Assembly: GCF_032854445.1 (NCBI RefSeq)
Contig: NC_088295.1
Span: 4,158,501 to 4,222,500, forward strand
Direction: 5' to 3'
Source: Liolophura sinensis
Lineage: Eukaryota > Mollusca > Polyplacophora > Chitonida > Chitonidae
Length of the DNA stretch: 64,000 nt
Shown here: piece after piece, positions 43,901 through 58,900 of the stretch
Layout of the letters: each line of letters opens with the position of its first letter
How positions within the stretch are numbered: the stretch's first letter is position 1
The notes under the pieces: model-generated
The model's input: only the letters and a program-made list of their open reading frames with translations
Database searches by the model: none
What the model was told of the DNA's origin: nothing
Program-made: the position numbers and the translations under genes

Positions 43901-46900
43901 AATTGATAGGTTTGCCAACTCAGCCGTATACCAATCCTGTTAATGGGAAATATTGAAAACAACAGTGTTACAGGTACTTCGGATTATAACACCATCTGTG
44001 TCGCATGTAAGTTTGACCAGCCCAGGTGGCTCACTTGGTGTCCGCTTCAAGAGCAGTTGATCCAGGGTCAATCCTGAGACGGGTATCTTTAAAAAACTTT
44101 AAAAGAGGAAGTTGTAGCTTCGTCTCTTGGCGTTCAGCATTAAGGGGAAGAGCAAAGACTGGTTGACCCATATCGGTATAATGGCTCAGGTGGGGCGGCT
44201 TACTTGCCTTCAGTAACGCGTCTCAGTGAAGCAGCACTATTTAAAAGAGCGGTGGAAATCTGTCCTGCAACAAGGGAACACATTACATGCACTCTAAGGA
44301 CTCCTTCATTGTCACAGGACTGAAAAATTGTTAAGTACAATGTTAAACCCTATGCACTCACACACACACAAGTCTGAGTACAATAGCACCAGTGTTACCT
44401 TTAAGTCTGGGTATAACAACACTAGTGTAACCTGTAAGTCTGGGTAATATAGTAACACCAGTGTTACCTGAAAGTCTGGGTATGACAACACCAGTGGTAC
44501 CTGGAAGACTGGGTATAACAACAAGAGTGTTACCTGGAAGATTGGGTAACAACGCCAGTCTTACCTGGAAGACTGGGTATAACAACACCAATGTTTGGGT
44601 TACCTGTAGGTCTGGGTATGGTAACACCAGTGTTACTTGTAAGTGTGGGTATAACAATACCAATGTTACCTGTAAGTCTGGATTTTCCTCCTTCTTGACA
44701 GACTCCATGAGAGGTCTAATGATGGGGTTGAGCTTGTCTGGCAGTCTGTCCATCAGGATCATTACCCCTGCCAGGCCACTCTGCACTCTGAACAATCAAC
44801 ATATACATGTAGTATTTATTTATTTATTTCATTGGTGTTTTACGCCGTACTCAACAATATTTCACTTATACGACGACGGCCAGCATTATGGTGGGTGGAA
44901 ACCGGGCAGAGCCTGGGGGAAACCCACAACCATCCGCAGGTTGCTGAGAGGCCTTCCCACGTATGGCCGGAGAGGAAACCAGCATGAGCTGGACTTGAAC
45001 TCATAGCGACCGCATTGGTGAGAGACCCCTGGGTCATTACGCTGCGCTAGCGCTTTAACCGACTGAGCCACGGAGGCCCCTACATGTAGTACAGCTGAGG
45101 GGTTTAACCACAGGCATCAAATACATGGTGCATTTAGACACACATGGATATACTGGGTAACCCACACAAGCGTTGGTGTTCACTAAATGCTTGTATAACC
45201 TGGACTGATCATGAAGAAAAGATGGCAGTATATGTATGTACATGACACTATGTCTCTACGCTATTAAGTGTAAGCCTTCGCTCCAAGTGGCTGGCGTTAA
45301 GTTTCCCGACACAATGGATACTAAACCCTCACAACAAACTTTTCCACCATAAGGTTTTCAGTTATACCTCTAGCTGGCATTTTCATTGTGGCCCGAAGAT
45401 TCCTTGAAGCAAACTATCAGTCACTTTTCTTACTTTTTTTCTGACATATAACAACTGAGAATATTTCTGAAAGAGAAAACTGTCTAAGCTTGGCCATTCT
45501 AGGAACGCACCGGAATGTAAGGGACTGTTGCTGCCTGAATGTGTCCATGACCTTGGCCTGTAGCTGAGCTCGTCGAGCCTCAAACTCTTTCACCTTGAGG
45601 GGAGGTAACTCTGTCTTCAGCTGATCAAACACAGTGGATGTCAATGCAATGGCTTGCTCCAGTGACAGAATTGTCCTAAGGGGAACGGGACAAATATTTT
45701 AATGGATATGTTCATTTATCTGAAAAAACTAGCACACTGAAAATGTAATACATTTAGGCTTAATGTATATTTTTACATGTATGTCAAAAAGTGAATACAA
45801 AAACACAAAAGTGAATCTTTTGTATCTGGTTAAGATTTGTGTTTACGTCATGCTTAAAGGCACATGTCTGACAGTGGTCAGGTTGGTAGATGGGAGAAAC
45901 CAGAAAAGAGCCGTGAGAAATCTACAGCCCACTCAAGGTTTGTGAAAATAGTTTTCACTTATAATCTCAGCCAAAGCAGAAAGCCATAAGGTATATATAG
46001 CCCAGCCAGAGAGGAGACTGCAAATGTATCACTGTTCACAGAGCACATATACATTTATAATACCCCTGTATAAACTTACCCTGGTGGGAATTTTGACTCT
46101 AGTTCCACACCTTGCTGAGACAAGAGAGAGATAAACTCTCGACAGTCTGTCTGCATGCGTGTGAAGGGTAAGGCGATCTCGTCAAAGTAGATGGCCTCAT
46201 TCAGACACTCAGACATCCGACTGAGGAGCTCTTCCCCTATTCCCTGACCCTACAGTAAGTAAACAGGTAGTCACAGTCTCACATATACATATACCTCATC
46301 ACTGTAAGCTTAACATGTACAACTACATATAACTACATTGTGTACAAACAGACTTTATCAGATAAACCAGGCTGAACTCGGATTCAGGTTGTTATTAATC
46401 ATGTCTGAAGCCCTTTTCTAACCAGAAATTGCAGTGATCGCAGACTTCATCAACAAGGAATAATAGTAATATACATGTGGTGGTGGTGTTGGGTTCATAC
46501 CAATTCTCTTGATACCAGGTCTGAGATTGTTTTTAAGGGAATAAATTGTGATATGTAACCTTGCTGGCTGACGCCCACTCCTGTACAGTCAGGATGATGG
46601 CAAACCTCTGGATGGCTGACTTGGATAGCAGGTGAAAGAGGAAGAGCTTGCCCAGGGTGTCGGCAGGAGCCTCCGCATCTGGGGGGAGGGGCAGCGAGCT
46701 GTCAGGTTTTGTCATTCTGCTACACAGCTTACCCAATAGCCTGAGGGAGAGGTTAGAGAGCTACATGTATTCAACACTTTACCACACATCCTAAGAGTAT
46801 CAGTATGTAGTCTGTTTCTTATAATTTTACATACATGTATGACCAGGGTGAACACTGAGCTAGAGGAGAACAAATCCTGACTGGCTGATTCTTATCCCAT

Positions 46901-49900
46901 AACCTCATGACCTATGACCCCTCAACCCATGACCTCTGACCCACCTGGCTGAGGTGATCCTGGCCCTAGTGACGGTGATATCCAGCTCCTGAGGCCCTGA
47001 GGTGAGCGTGCTAATTCCCCCGATGTGGTCCCTGGTCTCCTTCAACACGGAGTCGCCACTGTTGGACAGGCGGGCTTTACCTGGGGTCTGCTCCTGAACC
47101 CCAAAACCACAACAAGATAAAACATCATCATTATCATCTACATGTACACACTACAGGTGAGGTAAAATAGCACCATGATCATCTATATGTATACGCTACA
47201 GGTGAGGTAAATCACTATCATTACCATCTATACACTACAGGTGAGGTAAGGCAGCATCATTACCATCTATACACTATAGGTGAGGTACGGCAGCATCATT
47301 ACCATCTATAAACTACAGGTGAGGTAAAACACCATCATTATCATCTACGTGTATACGCTACAGGTGAGGTAAAACACCATTATTACAATCTATACGCTAC
47401 AGGTGAGGTAAAACACCATCATTAACATCTATACGTTATAGGTGAGGTTAAACACCATTAACATCTATACACTACAGGTGAGGTAAAACACCATCATTAA
47501 CATCTACAAAATACAGGTGAGGTAAAACACCATCATTACCATCTATACACTAGAGGTGAGGTAAAACACCATCATCATCATGATCACCTGCCTGTATACA
47601 CTGCAGGTCTAACACATTCCAGTGTTCACTACAAAAAAATTCTCCACAGCTCTCATTTTCATGAGAATAAGGTACAATACTGTATCAACTGGAATCTGGC
47701 AATATGGCTAACCAACACTGTTATTCAGAAACATTGGTGAACTCGTAAAAATGCTTCCTGCCTCTACGAAAACAGTCCAACTCTGAACTCTTCTGTTTTT
47801 TGCTTTCTTATGTCACAACTATCGGCAATTTGAACACTAGTAGTACACATGTAGGATTAGAAAAACATGTCATGGGTGGAGTCCACAATGCAATTTTTAA
47901 CAATCTCATATAATACACAGTCTATGGCTCCAGATGTCTAAATTCAGACACATTTGTCTTCACATAACACTTTTTTTAAACTTGTACAATACAAAATAAA
48001 CATTCAAATCACATTATAAATTTTAACTTCATTCTTCGTGGAATCAACCCCTGACCCAATAGTTACGCAAATACTGGCTTCTAACACAAATCCTGTATCT
48101 GTAACCGTTTAATTTCTAAGCTTCAATTCCTCACACATCAGTATGTTTCTAATGTTGAGCTGACTCACCCTGCCTCTGTGTTTGGCTTCTATCAGGTAAC
48201 TAGGGTCGTAAGGTAGTCTGGCAGGCTGCATCACCAGACATAGCCAGACGCCCAGCCACAGACACGCCGCGGGAACAAGGTGGGAGAGGGGCACAACCTC
48301 CAGGAGTTTAGCCCACACCTGCAAAACAAAAACACACCTGTCTCATTAAAACCCTGAACATGAAAAGGAAAACCTATAACTACAATCTAGGGGATGTACA
48401 AAGGATGAAGGTGAATGAGAGCATAGACTTACATGCATTCAATTTGAAACCTGTAGCAGTGCAAAACAAAGACCCAAGTATGTATGTGTGTTTTATACAA
48501 ATGCCCAGCTTTACCTTTTCTGTAACTGCTAACACATGTGGATTGTCCTCGAGTAAACTACGCTGATACACATGCCTCAAACAGTCTGGTAGAATAGGGG
48601 CCAGCCATGTGGTGACTGTGTTCTGAAGTACAAACACAAAACAACTGATCAGGGTTAATGATTTTTAATAATCAAACATCTGTAACCATAAGGCTTGTGT
48701 TGCACATAAAAATGGATCTGTAACCATAAGGCTTGTGTTGTGCACAAAAATGGATCTGTAACCATAAGGCTTGTGTTGTGCACAAAAATGGATCTGTAAC
48801 CATAAGGCTTGTGTTGTGCACAAAAATGGATCTGTAACCATAAGGCTTGCGTTGTGCACAAAAATGGATCTGTAACCACAAGGCTTGTGTTGTGCACAAA
48901 AATGGATCTGTAACCATAAGGCTTGTGTTGTGCACAAAAATGGATCTGTAACCATAAGGCTTGTGTTGTTCATAAAAATGGATCTGTAACCATAAGGCTT
49001 GCATTGCGCATAAAAATGGATCTGTAACCATAAGGCTTGTGTTGCGCATAAAAATGGATCTGTAACCGTAAGGGTTGTGTTGCGCATAAAAATGGATCTG
49101 TAACTATAAGGCTTGTGTTGCGCATAAAAATGGATCTGTAACCATAAGGCTTGTGTTGTGCACAAAAATGGATCTGTAATCATAAGGCTTGCGTTGTGCA
49201 TAAAAATGGATCTGTAACCATAAGGCTTGTGTTGCGCATAAAAATGGATCTGTAACCATAAAGCTTGTGTTGTTCATAAAAATGGATCTGTAACCATAAG
49301 GCTTGTGTTGCGCATAAAAATGGATCTGTAACCATAAGGCTTGTGTTGTGCATAAAAATGGGAGAATATCCACTATTTTGTGTATTCAAGATCGCACACA
49401 TGCTGGTACTTGACTTCACTGTGTTAGCAGCTAGCAGTCAAGGAGGTGAAAGATAACATGTACATGTAGCTGCCTCACCTGGCTGCAATCACAGGACACA
49501 TGGGTGTGTGCAGTAACCAGAACAGCCCATACAGATTCACACATAGCTCATATGGTTGTTATTACAGGACACATGGGTGTGCACAGTAACCAGAACAGCC
49601 CACACAGATTCACACCTGGTTCACGTGGCTGTTAACACAGGACACGTGTGTGTACAGTAACCAGAACAGCTCAAACAGATCCACAAACGACTTGTATGGC
49701 CGTTATCACCGGCCACATGGGTGTGCACAGTAACCAGAACAGTCACAAAGATTCACACCTGACTTACCTGGCTGTTATCACAGTATTCAGACCAGCTCAA
49801 TTAGATTTACATCTGACTTACCTGGCTGTTAGCACAGTAATCAGATCAGCTCACTCAGATTCACGCCTCACTAACCTGGCTGTTATCACAGTAATCAGAC

Positions 49901-52900
49901 CAGCTCACTCAGATTTACACCTGACTTACCTGGCTGTTAGCACAGGACAGGAGAGTGTGTAGAGTTTCCAGAGCAGCTCCCCTCACAGAGGTGATGTTAT
50001 GCCTGAGAAATGGCCACAGTCGTGGGACAAGCTCTGAGAGAGGCTGATGAAGACTGGAACATAAAGTACACCTCCTGATTTGTACACTACTTATTACCTT
50101 AGGGCCATGCACTGGTTCATAACGAATGAATGAATGCTTAGGGTTTTACACGGTACTTAGCAATTTTTCAGTCATGAAGTCCACAGCACAAAATATTCTA
50201 ACTTATATGGACTAAAAGTCATGAGGACTTTTAAAGGTCTTATACACGTGAAATGTAAGACTATATATATATTTAAATTTCTTTAGTTTATCTGCCACAT
50301 CCAAAGTGAATGTTAATCAAGATGTAGCATAATAACATTAGTTGGATGAAGTTAATCTGAAAACCAAGAACTCAATTCAAACATTGCTGGCTCATGTTCA
50401 GGTACCCAGAAGACCTTCAGTGATTTGCTGTCCCACTCACCTGGACACTGAGCTCCCCTGGGGATAGGAGAGTAATGTAGAGAGAAGCATCATGATGCTG
50501 TTGGTGGAAGCTGTTAGCTCATCCAAGTCCATGAGGGTTTCCCACAGGCAAGCCACAATCTGGGGCACCTGAGAGAGAGAGAGAGAGAGAGAGATGTATA
50601 TGTGGACCTGCTGTGCTTCTCACAATTCACACACTCCATTACAAGTTCCAGTAACAGTAATATTCACAGTTTATCCAAACTATACCAGACATAAAATCTG
50701 TCATTTGTAATGTACACAGGCAATATATGTATCTTAAGAAAAATCAAACATAAACTTCAAACATAAAGTTTTTGGGATTATTTGGGTCAACAATGCAATG
50801 TTATGTGCACATTTTACTAACATAAAAAAAACAAACCACTTTACAAGTTTCAACCATAATTTGATGATTTGTACTTGTTAGCACGTATATTAAACCATAC
50901 CACAACAACAGCACAACAAATATACTGTCAAACCTTATCACTTTCCATGGATTATAGAACACATAAAATATATTTCCACCACTTTCATCCCTGATGTTTA
51001 TTTATGTGTTTATTTCTAGAATTATGATGAACACACGAATGAATGGACCAATCGTGCCATGGTACCTGGTGACAGGTACATTATGTTCAGGTACTTACCT
51101 GGGCTGGAAGATGCTTTATGAGTGAAGTAGACACAGGTAAAAGAGAAGAGGCAGCCACAGCCCTCACATCATCATCTATGTCCTGGAGACCATAGAATAT
51201 AGGGGGCAGCACCATTGGCAAAAGAATCTCGGTCATATCCTGTGTAAGACAAAGGGAAGGAATAGAAAATCTGCTTCATAATCTAAAACAAATACACTGA
51301 CCACTACAAAAACTGGGAGGTCAAAGAAATAGTATTGTGAACAACTTATCTGTACAGCTGTGAGATTTCTGCACTGCAGGTCTCTCTGAATACAATGTGT
51401 ATCAGTCTAAAACAATGACAGCAGATACAAAATGTCACAGACAAATTCACAAATCTCAGTAAATAACACCTAAGTTTGAGGGTTGGTCAATGTTCGGTTC
51501 CATTACATTTATTATACCCTTGATCTATGATCACTTACCTGTCGCACAGCAAGCATGTACTTGAGGCCCAGCAGGCCACCATGGCGTACCTCCCACTGGG
51601 TCTGTGCCAGCAGCTGCAGCAGGGCACCCAGAACCCCCTGTACCCCTGGGGTATCCAGGAACCGAAGCACTACCCCCAAGCTCTGTGATGTTGTTTCCCG
51701 CACAGGGGCCACCACCTAGAAACAAAACACCTTTAGCTCTGCTACATAGAAAGTACATAAATCAATTTCTATCTTTAAAATACATACAGCTGTAGAACTT
51801 GATGTATCCACATAAAATGTTTACATGCAAGTGTTTTCATTAATACTACTCTACACACTGGTATTAAAGTAATAATCTCATTATTTGTATAAGAATATAA
51901 TCCAAACTGGCTTTTTACAACATCCACAACTGACACTAATAATAACTTCACGATTATCTTTATTTACTGAAGGTACAATGCAACTAAGTCAATTTGTACG
52001 AAACTGTTCATCCAAGAGGCTTTCACAAACAAAAAGAAAATAATATGTGTAAACAATTATGCAGTCACTAAAGGACAAATATGACTGCTACATGAACAAC
52101 TGTCAAGCAAGACAACTTGATGATGTAACTTAACAGCAGACTATAGAACAGCTTCACACACCTCATCAGCCACGAAGTCACCGAATCTGTCCAGTGCCAA
52201 GACACAGAGCAATCTTAACGCAACATCGGAGAGCCAGGACTGGTTTGCTGCCTCTAACTGTAAGGTAAACAATGTCCCATGTGATAGACAACCAAACTTA
52301 TGCTTGATGAGATAAAATTACATACCCATACGATGCTAACAGCTGATACACTAATCACGTGACAAATAGTTACCGCTGAGATTGACGTTCCTGATACACT
52401 AGTCACGTGACAAATAGTTACCGCTGAGACTGACGTTCCTGATACACTAGTCACGTGACAAATGTCCATAGTTACCGCTGATATTGACTTTCCTGATACA
52501 CTAGTCACGTGACAAATGTCCATAGTTACTGCTGATATTGACGTTCTTGATACACTAGTCACGTGACAAATAGTTACCGCTGAGAATGACGTTCCTGATA
52601 CACTAGTCACGTGACAAATGCCCATAGTTACCGGTGATATTGACTTTCCTGATGCACTAGTCTCATGACAAATGCCCATGGTTACCGATGATATTGACTT
52701 TCCTGATACACTAGTCACATGACAAATGCCCATAGTTACCGATGATATTGACGTTCCTGATACACTAATCACGTGACAAATAGTTACCGCTCAGATTGAC
52801 TTTCCTGATACACTAGTCACGTGACAAATGCCCATAGTTACCGCTGATATTGACTTTCCTGATACACTAGTCACGTGACAAATGCGAATAGTTATCGATG

Positions 52901-55900
52901 ATATTGACTTTCCTGATACACTAGTCACGTGACAAATGCCCATAGTTACCGCTGATATTGACTTTCCTGATACACTAGTCTCGTGACAAATGCCCATAGT
53001 TACCGATGATATTGACTTTCCTGATACACTAGTCACGTGACAAATGCCCATAGTTACCGCTGATATTGATGTTCCTGATACACTAGTCTCGTGACAAATG
53101 CCCATAGTTACCGATGATATTGACTTTCCTCATACTCTAATCACGTGACAAATGCCCAAAGTTACCAATGATATTGACTTTCCTGGTACACTAGTCACGT
53201 GACAAATGCCCATAGTTACCGATGATATTGACGTTCCTGATACACTAGTCACATGACAAATGCCCATAGTTACCACTGATATTGACTTTCCTGGTACACT
53301 AGTCACGTGACAAATGCCCATAGTTACCGCTGATATTGACTTTCCTGATACACTAGTCTCGTGACAAATGCCCATAGTTACCGATGATATTGACTTTCCT
53401 GATACACTAGTCACGTGACAAATGCCCATAGTTACCACTGATATTGATGTTCCTGATACACTAGTCTCGTGACAAATGCCCATAGTTACCGATGATATTG
53501 ACTTTCCTCATACTCTAATCACGTGACAAATGCCCAAAGTTACCAATGATATTGACTTTCCTGGTACACTAGTCACGTGACAAATGCCCATAGTTACCGA
53601 TGATATTGACGTTCCTGATACACTAGTCACATGACAAATGCCCATAGTTACCACTGATATTGAATTTCCTGGTACACTAGTCACATGACAAATGTCCATA
53701 GTTACCAATGATATTGACTTTCCTGGTACACTAGTCACGTGACAAATGCCCATAGTTACCGATGATATTGACGTTCCTGATACACTAGTCACATGACAAA
53801 TGCCCATGGTTACCACTGATATTGACTTTCCTGGTACACTAGTCACATGACAAATACCCATAGTTACCGATGATATTGACTTTCCTGATACACTAGTCAC
53901 GTGACAAATGCCCATAGTTACCGCTGATATTGATGTTCCTGATACACTAGTCACATGACAAATACCCATAGTTACCGATGATATTGACTTTCCTGGTACA
54001 CTAGTCACGTGACAAATGCCCATAGTTACCGATGATATTGACGTTCCTGATACACTAATCATGTAACAGATGTCCATAGTTACCGATGATATTGACTTTC
54101 CTGGTACACTAGTCACGTGACAAATACCCATAGTTACCGATGATATTGACTTTCCTGGTACACTAGTCACGTGACAAATGCCCATAGTTACCGATGATAT
54201 TGACGTTCCTGATACACTAATCATGTAACAGATGTCCATAGTTACCGATGATATTGACTTTCCTGATACACTAGTCACGTGACAAATGCCCATAGTTACC
54301 ACTGATATTGACTTTCCTGATACACTAGTCACATGACAAATGCCCATAGTTACCGATGATATTGACTTTCCTGATACACTAGTCACGTGACAAATGCCCA
54401 TAGTTACCGATGATATTGACGTTCCTGATACACTAGTCACGTGACAAATGCCCATAGTTACCGATGATATTGACGTTCCTGATACACTAATCACGTGACA
54501 AATGCCCATAGTTACCGATGATATTGACGTTCCTGATACACTAGTCATGTAACAGATGTCCATAGTTACTGATGATATTGACTTTCCTGCTATAAAAGAT
54601 TTTTGATTATAATTATGTAAATTTCAGGTCACATACAACCTCACAGATACTGGTTTATTGATCCATTTATCAGTGTTCAAAACCATAGTAAGGATATTTC
54701 ACTTGTATGACAGTAGCCAAATGCCATGGGCTGAGAAACCACAATGCTCAAAGTATAACACCACAGGCTTTTGACAAATTCTCTTACATATACGATGCAA
54801 AATTTAAACCTAAAGAGTTAGTTCAATGTTTGTACCATACTGGTGGAAAGCAATTGGATCCCCAATAAATTTAAGTGTGGCTACAAACATGTCAGTAATA
54901 ACCCGACCTCATGGCAATGTACAGACAATTTTCTACAGCATGATATACCTGGTTACAGGGTGTGTCTGTGGTTTTGCCTGCTCCTCTGCCATGTAACTTG
55001 ATCACCTCTCGCAGTCCTGTGCTGGCTCCATGCCTCGTCTCCCAGGAGCTGTGGAACAGGTCGTTAAGTAGCACTTCACAGAATGACTCAAACGGCCACT
55101 CCTCTGCCTGAAACAATACAGCACAAGCCACTGAGTTACAGCTCACAGAATGACTCAAACGGCCACTTCTCTGCCTGAAACAACACAGCACAAGTCACTG
55201 AGTTACAGCTCACAGAATGACTCAAACGGCCACTCCTCTGCCTCAAACAACACACCACAAGTCCCTGAGTTACAGCTCACAGAATGACTCAAATGGCCAC
55301 TCCTCTGCCTGAAACAATACAGCACAAGTCCCGAGTTACAGCTCACAGAATGACTCAAACGGCTACTCCTCTGCCTGAAACAACACAACACAAGTCACTG
55401 AGTTACAGCTCACAGAATGACTCAAACAGCCACTCCTCTGACTGAAACAACACAGCACAAGTCCCTGAGTTACAGCTCACAGAATGACTCAAACGGCCAC
55501 TCCTCTGCCTGAAACAACACAGCACAAGTCACTGAGTTACAGCTCACAGAATGACTCAAATGGCCACTCCTCTGCTTGAAACAACACAGCACAAGTCACT
55601 GAGTTACAGCTCACAGATTGACTCAAACGGCCACTTCTCTGCCTGAAACAACACAGCACAAGTCATTGAGTTACAGCTCAGGGAATGACTCAAACGGCCA
55701 CTCCTCTGCCTGAAACAACACAGCACAAGTCACTGAGTTACAGCTCACAGAATGACTCAAACGGCCACTCCTCTGACTGAAACAACACAGCACAAGTCCC
55801 TGAGTTACAGCTCACAGAATGACTCAAACGGCCACTTTTCTGCCTCTGCCTGAAACAATACAGCACAAGTCACTGAGTTACAGCTCACAGAATGACTCAA

Positions 55901-58900
55901 ACGGCCACTCCTCTGCCTCAAACAACACACCACAAGTCACTGAGTTACAGCTCAGGGAATGACTCAAAAGGCCACTCCTCTGCCTGAAACAACACAGGCC
56001 AAGTCACTGAGTTACAGCTCACAGAATGACTCAAACGGCCACTTCTCTGCCTGAAACAATACAGCACAAGTCCCTGAGTTACAGCTCACAGAATGACTCA
56101 AACGGCTACTCCTCTGCCTGAAACAACACAACACAAGTCACTGAGTTACAGCTCACAGAATGACTCAAACAGCCACTCCTCTGACTGAAACAACACAGCA
56201 CAAGTCCCTGAGTTACAGCTCACAGAATGACTCACACGGCCACTCCTCTGCCTGAAACAACACAGCACAAGTCACTGAGTTACAGCTCACAGAATGACTC
56301 AAATGGCCACTCCTCTGCCTGAAACAACACAGCACAAGTCACTGAGTTACAGCTCACAGATTGACTCAAACGGCCACTTCTCTGCCTGAAACAACACAGC
56401 ACAAGTCATTGAGTTACAGCTCAGGGAATGACTCAAACGGCCACTCCTCTGCCTGAAACAACACAGCACAAGTCACTGAGTTACAGCTCACAGAATGACT
56501 CAAACGGCAACTCCTCTGACTGAAACAACACAGCACAAGTCCCTGAGTTACAGCTCACAGAATGACTCAAACGGCCACTTTTCTGCCTCTGCCTGAAACA
56601 ATACAGCACAAGTCACTGAGTTACAGCTCACAGAATGACTCAAACGGCCACTCCTCTGCCTCAAACAACACACCACAAGTCACTGAGTTACAGCTCAGGG
56701 AATGACTCAAAAGGCCACTCCTCTGCCTGAAACAACACAGCACAAGTCCCTGAGTTACAGCTCACAGAATGACTCAAACGGCCACTTTTCTGCCTCTGCC
56801 TGAAACAATACAGGCCAAGTCACTGAGTTACAGCTCACAGAATGACTCAAACAGCCACTTCTCTGCCTGAAACAACACAGGCCAAGTCACTGAGTTACAG
56901 CTCACAGAATGACTCAAACGGCCACTTCTCTGCCTGAAACAACACAGCACAAATCACTGAGTTACAGCTCACAGAATGACTCAAACGGCCACTCCTCTGC
57001 CTCTGCCTGAAACAATACAGCACAAGCCACTGAGTTACAGCTCACAGAATGACTCAAACGGCCACTTCTCTGCCTGAAACAACACAGCACAAGTCACTGA
57101 GTTACAGCTCAGGGAATGACTCAAACGGCCACTTCTCTGCCTGAAACAACACAGCACAAGTCACTGAGTTACAGCTCACAGAATGACTCAAACGGCCACT
57201 CCTCTGCCTGAAACAACACACCACAAGTCACTGAGTTACAGTTCACAGAATGACTCAAATGGCCACTCCTCTGCCTGAAACAATACAGCACAAGTCACTG
57301 AGTTACAGCTCAGGGAATGACTCAAACGGCCACTCCTCTGCCTGAAACAACACAGCACAAGTCACTGAGTTACAGCTCACAGAATGACTCAAACGGCCAC
57401 TCCCTGCCTGAAACAATACAGCACAAGTCACTGAGTTACAGCTCACAGAATGACTCAAAAGGCCACTTTTCTGCCTCTGCCTGAAACAATACAGCACAAG
57501 TCCCTGAGTTACAGCTCACAGAATGACTCAAACGGCCACTTCTCCGCCTGAAACAACACAGCACAAGTCACTGAGTTACAGCTCACAGAATGACTCAAAC
57601 GGCCACTCCTTTGCCTGAAACAACACAGGCCAAGTCACTGAGTTACAGCTCAGGGAATGACTCAAACGGCCACTCCTCGGCTTGAAACAACACAGGCCAA
57701 GCCACTGAGTTACAGCTCAGGGAATGACCCAAACGGCCACTTCTCTGCCTGAAACAATACAGCACAAGTCACTGAGTTACAGCTCACAGAATGACTCAAA
57801 CGGCCACTCCTCTGCCTGAAACAACACAGCACAAGTCACTGAGTTACAGCTCACAGAATGACTCAAATGGCCACTCCTCTGCCTCAAACAACACAGCACA
57901 TGTCACTGAGTTACAGCTCACAGAATGAATCAAACAGCCACTTCTCTGCCTGAAACAATACAGCACAAGTCACTGAGTTACAGCTCACAGAATGACTCAA
58001 ACGGCCACTTCTCTACTTGAAACAACACAGCACAAGTCACTGAGTTACAGCTCACAGAATGACTCAAGCGTCCACTCCTCTGCCTCAAACAACACAGGAC
58101 AAGTCATTGAGTTAAACCTCAAAGAATGACTCAAACGGCCACTCCTCTGTCTGAAACAATACAGCACAAGTCACTGAGTAACACCTCATAAAATGGCTCA
58201 AACGGCCATTCCTCTGCTACAGAGCTAACACACAGCTTTAACATACAGCTAACTACATGTACATGTATCAAGGTGTGACTTACCTCATCCACGTTGACAG
58301 CATTACCTCAGTTGCTGTCCACACTAACACACAGCTAACCACCTACGTGTGAGTTACCTCATCCATGTTGACAGCATTACCTCAGTTGCCGCCCACACTA
58401 ACACACAGCTAACTACCTATGTGTGAGTTACCTCATCCACGCTGACAGCATTACCACAGTTGCCGTCCACACTAATACACAGCTAACTACCAAGGTGTGA
58501 GTTACCTCATCCATGTTGACAGCATTACCTCAGTTGCCGCCCACACTAACACACAGCTAACTACCAGGTGTGAGTTACCTCATCCACGCTGACAGCATTA
58601 CCTCAGTTGCCGCCCACACTAACACACAGCTAACTACCAGGTGTGAGTTACCTCATCCATGCTGACAGCATTACCACAGTTGCCGTCCACACTAACACAC
58701 AGCTAACTACCAAGGTGTGAGTTACCTCATCCACGCTGACAGCATTACCACAGTTGCCGTCCACACTAACACACAGCTAACTACCAAGGTGTGAGTTACC
58801 TCATCCACGTTGACAGCATTACCTCAGTTGCCGCCCACACTAACACACAGCTAACTACCAAGGTGTGAGTTACCTCATCCATGTTGACAGCATTACCTCA

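Noticed and set aside
47130-47580. Repeated CAGGTGAGGT as another donor-site array
   Set aside because: It lies on the plus strand, antisense to BTAF1, and does not match any flanking exon end.
53508-54563. Minus-strand 351-codon frame with [10 protein letters not shown] repeats
   Set aside because: 54-nt minisatellite in intron 6; exons 6 and 7 splice in phase without it.
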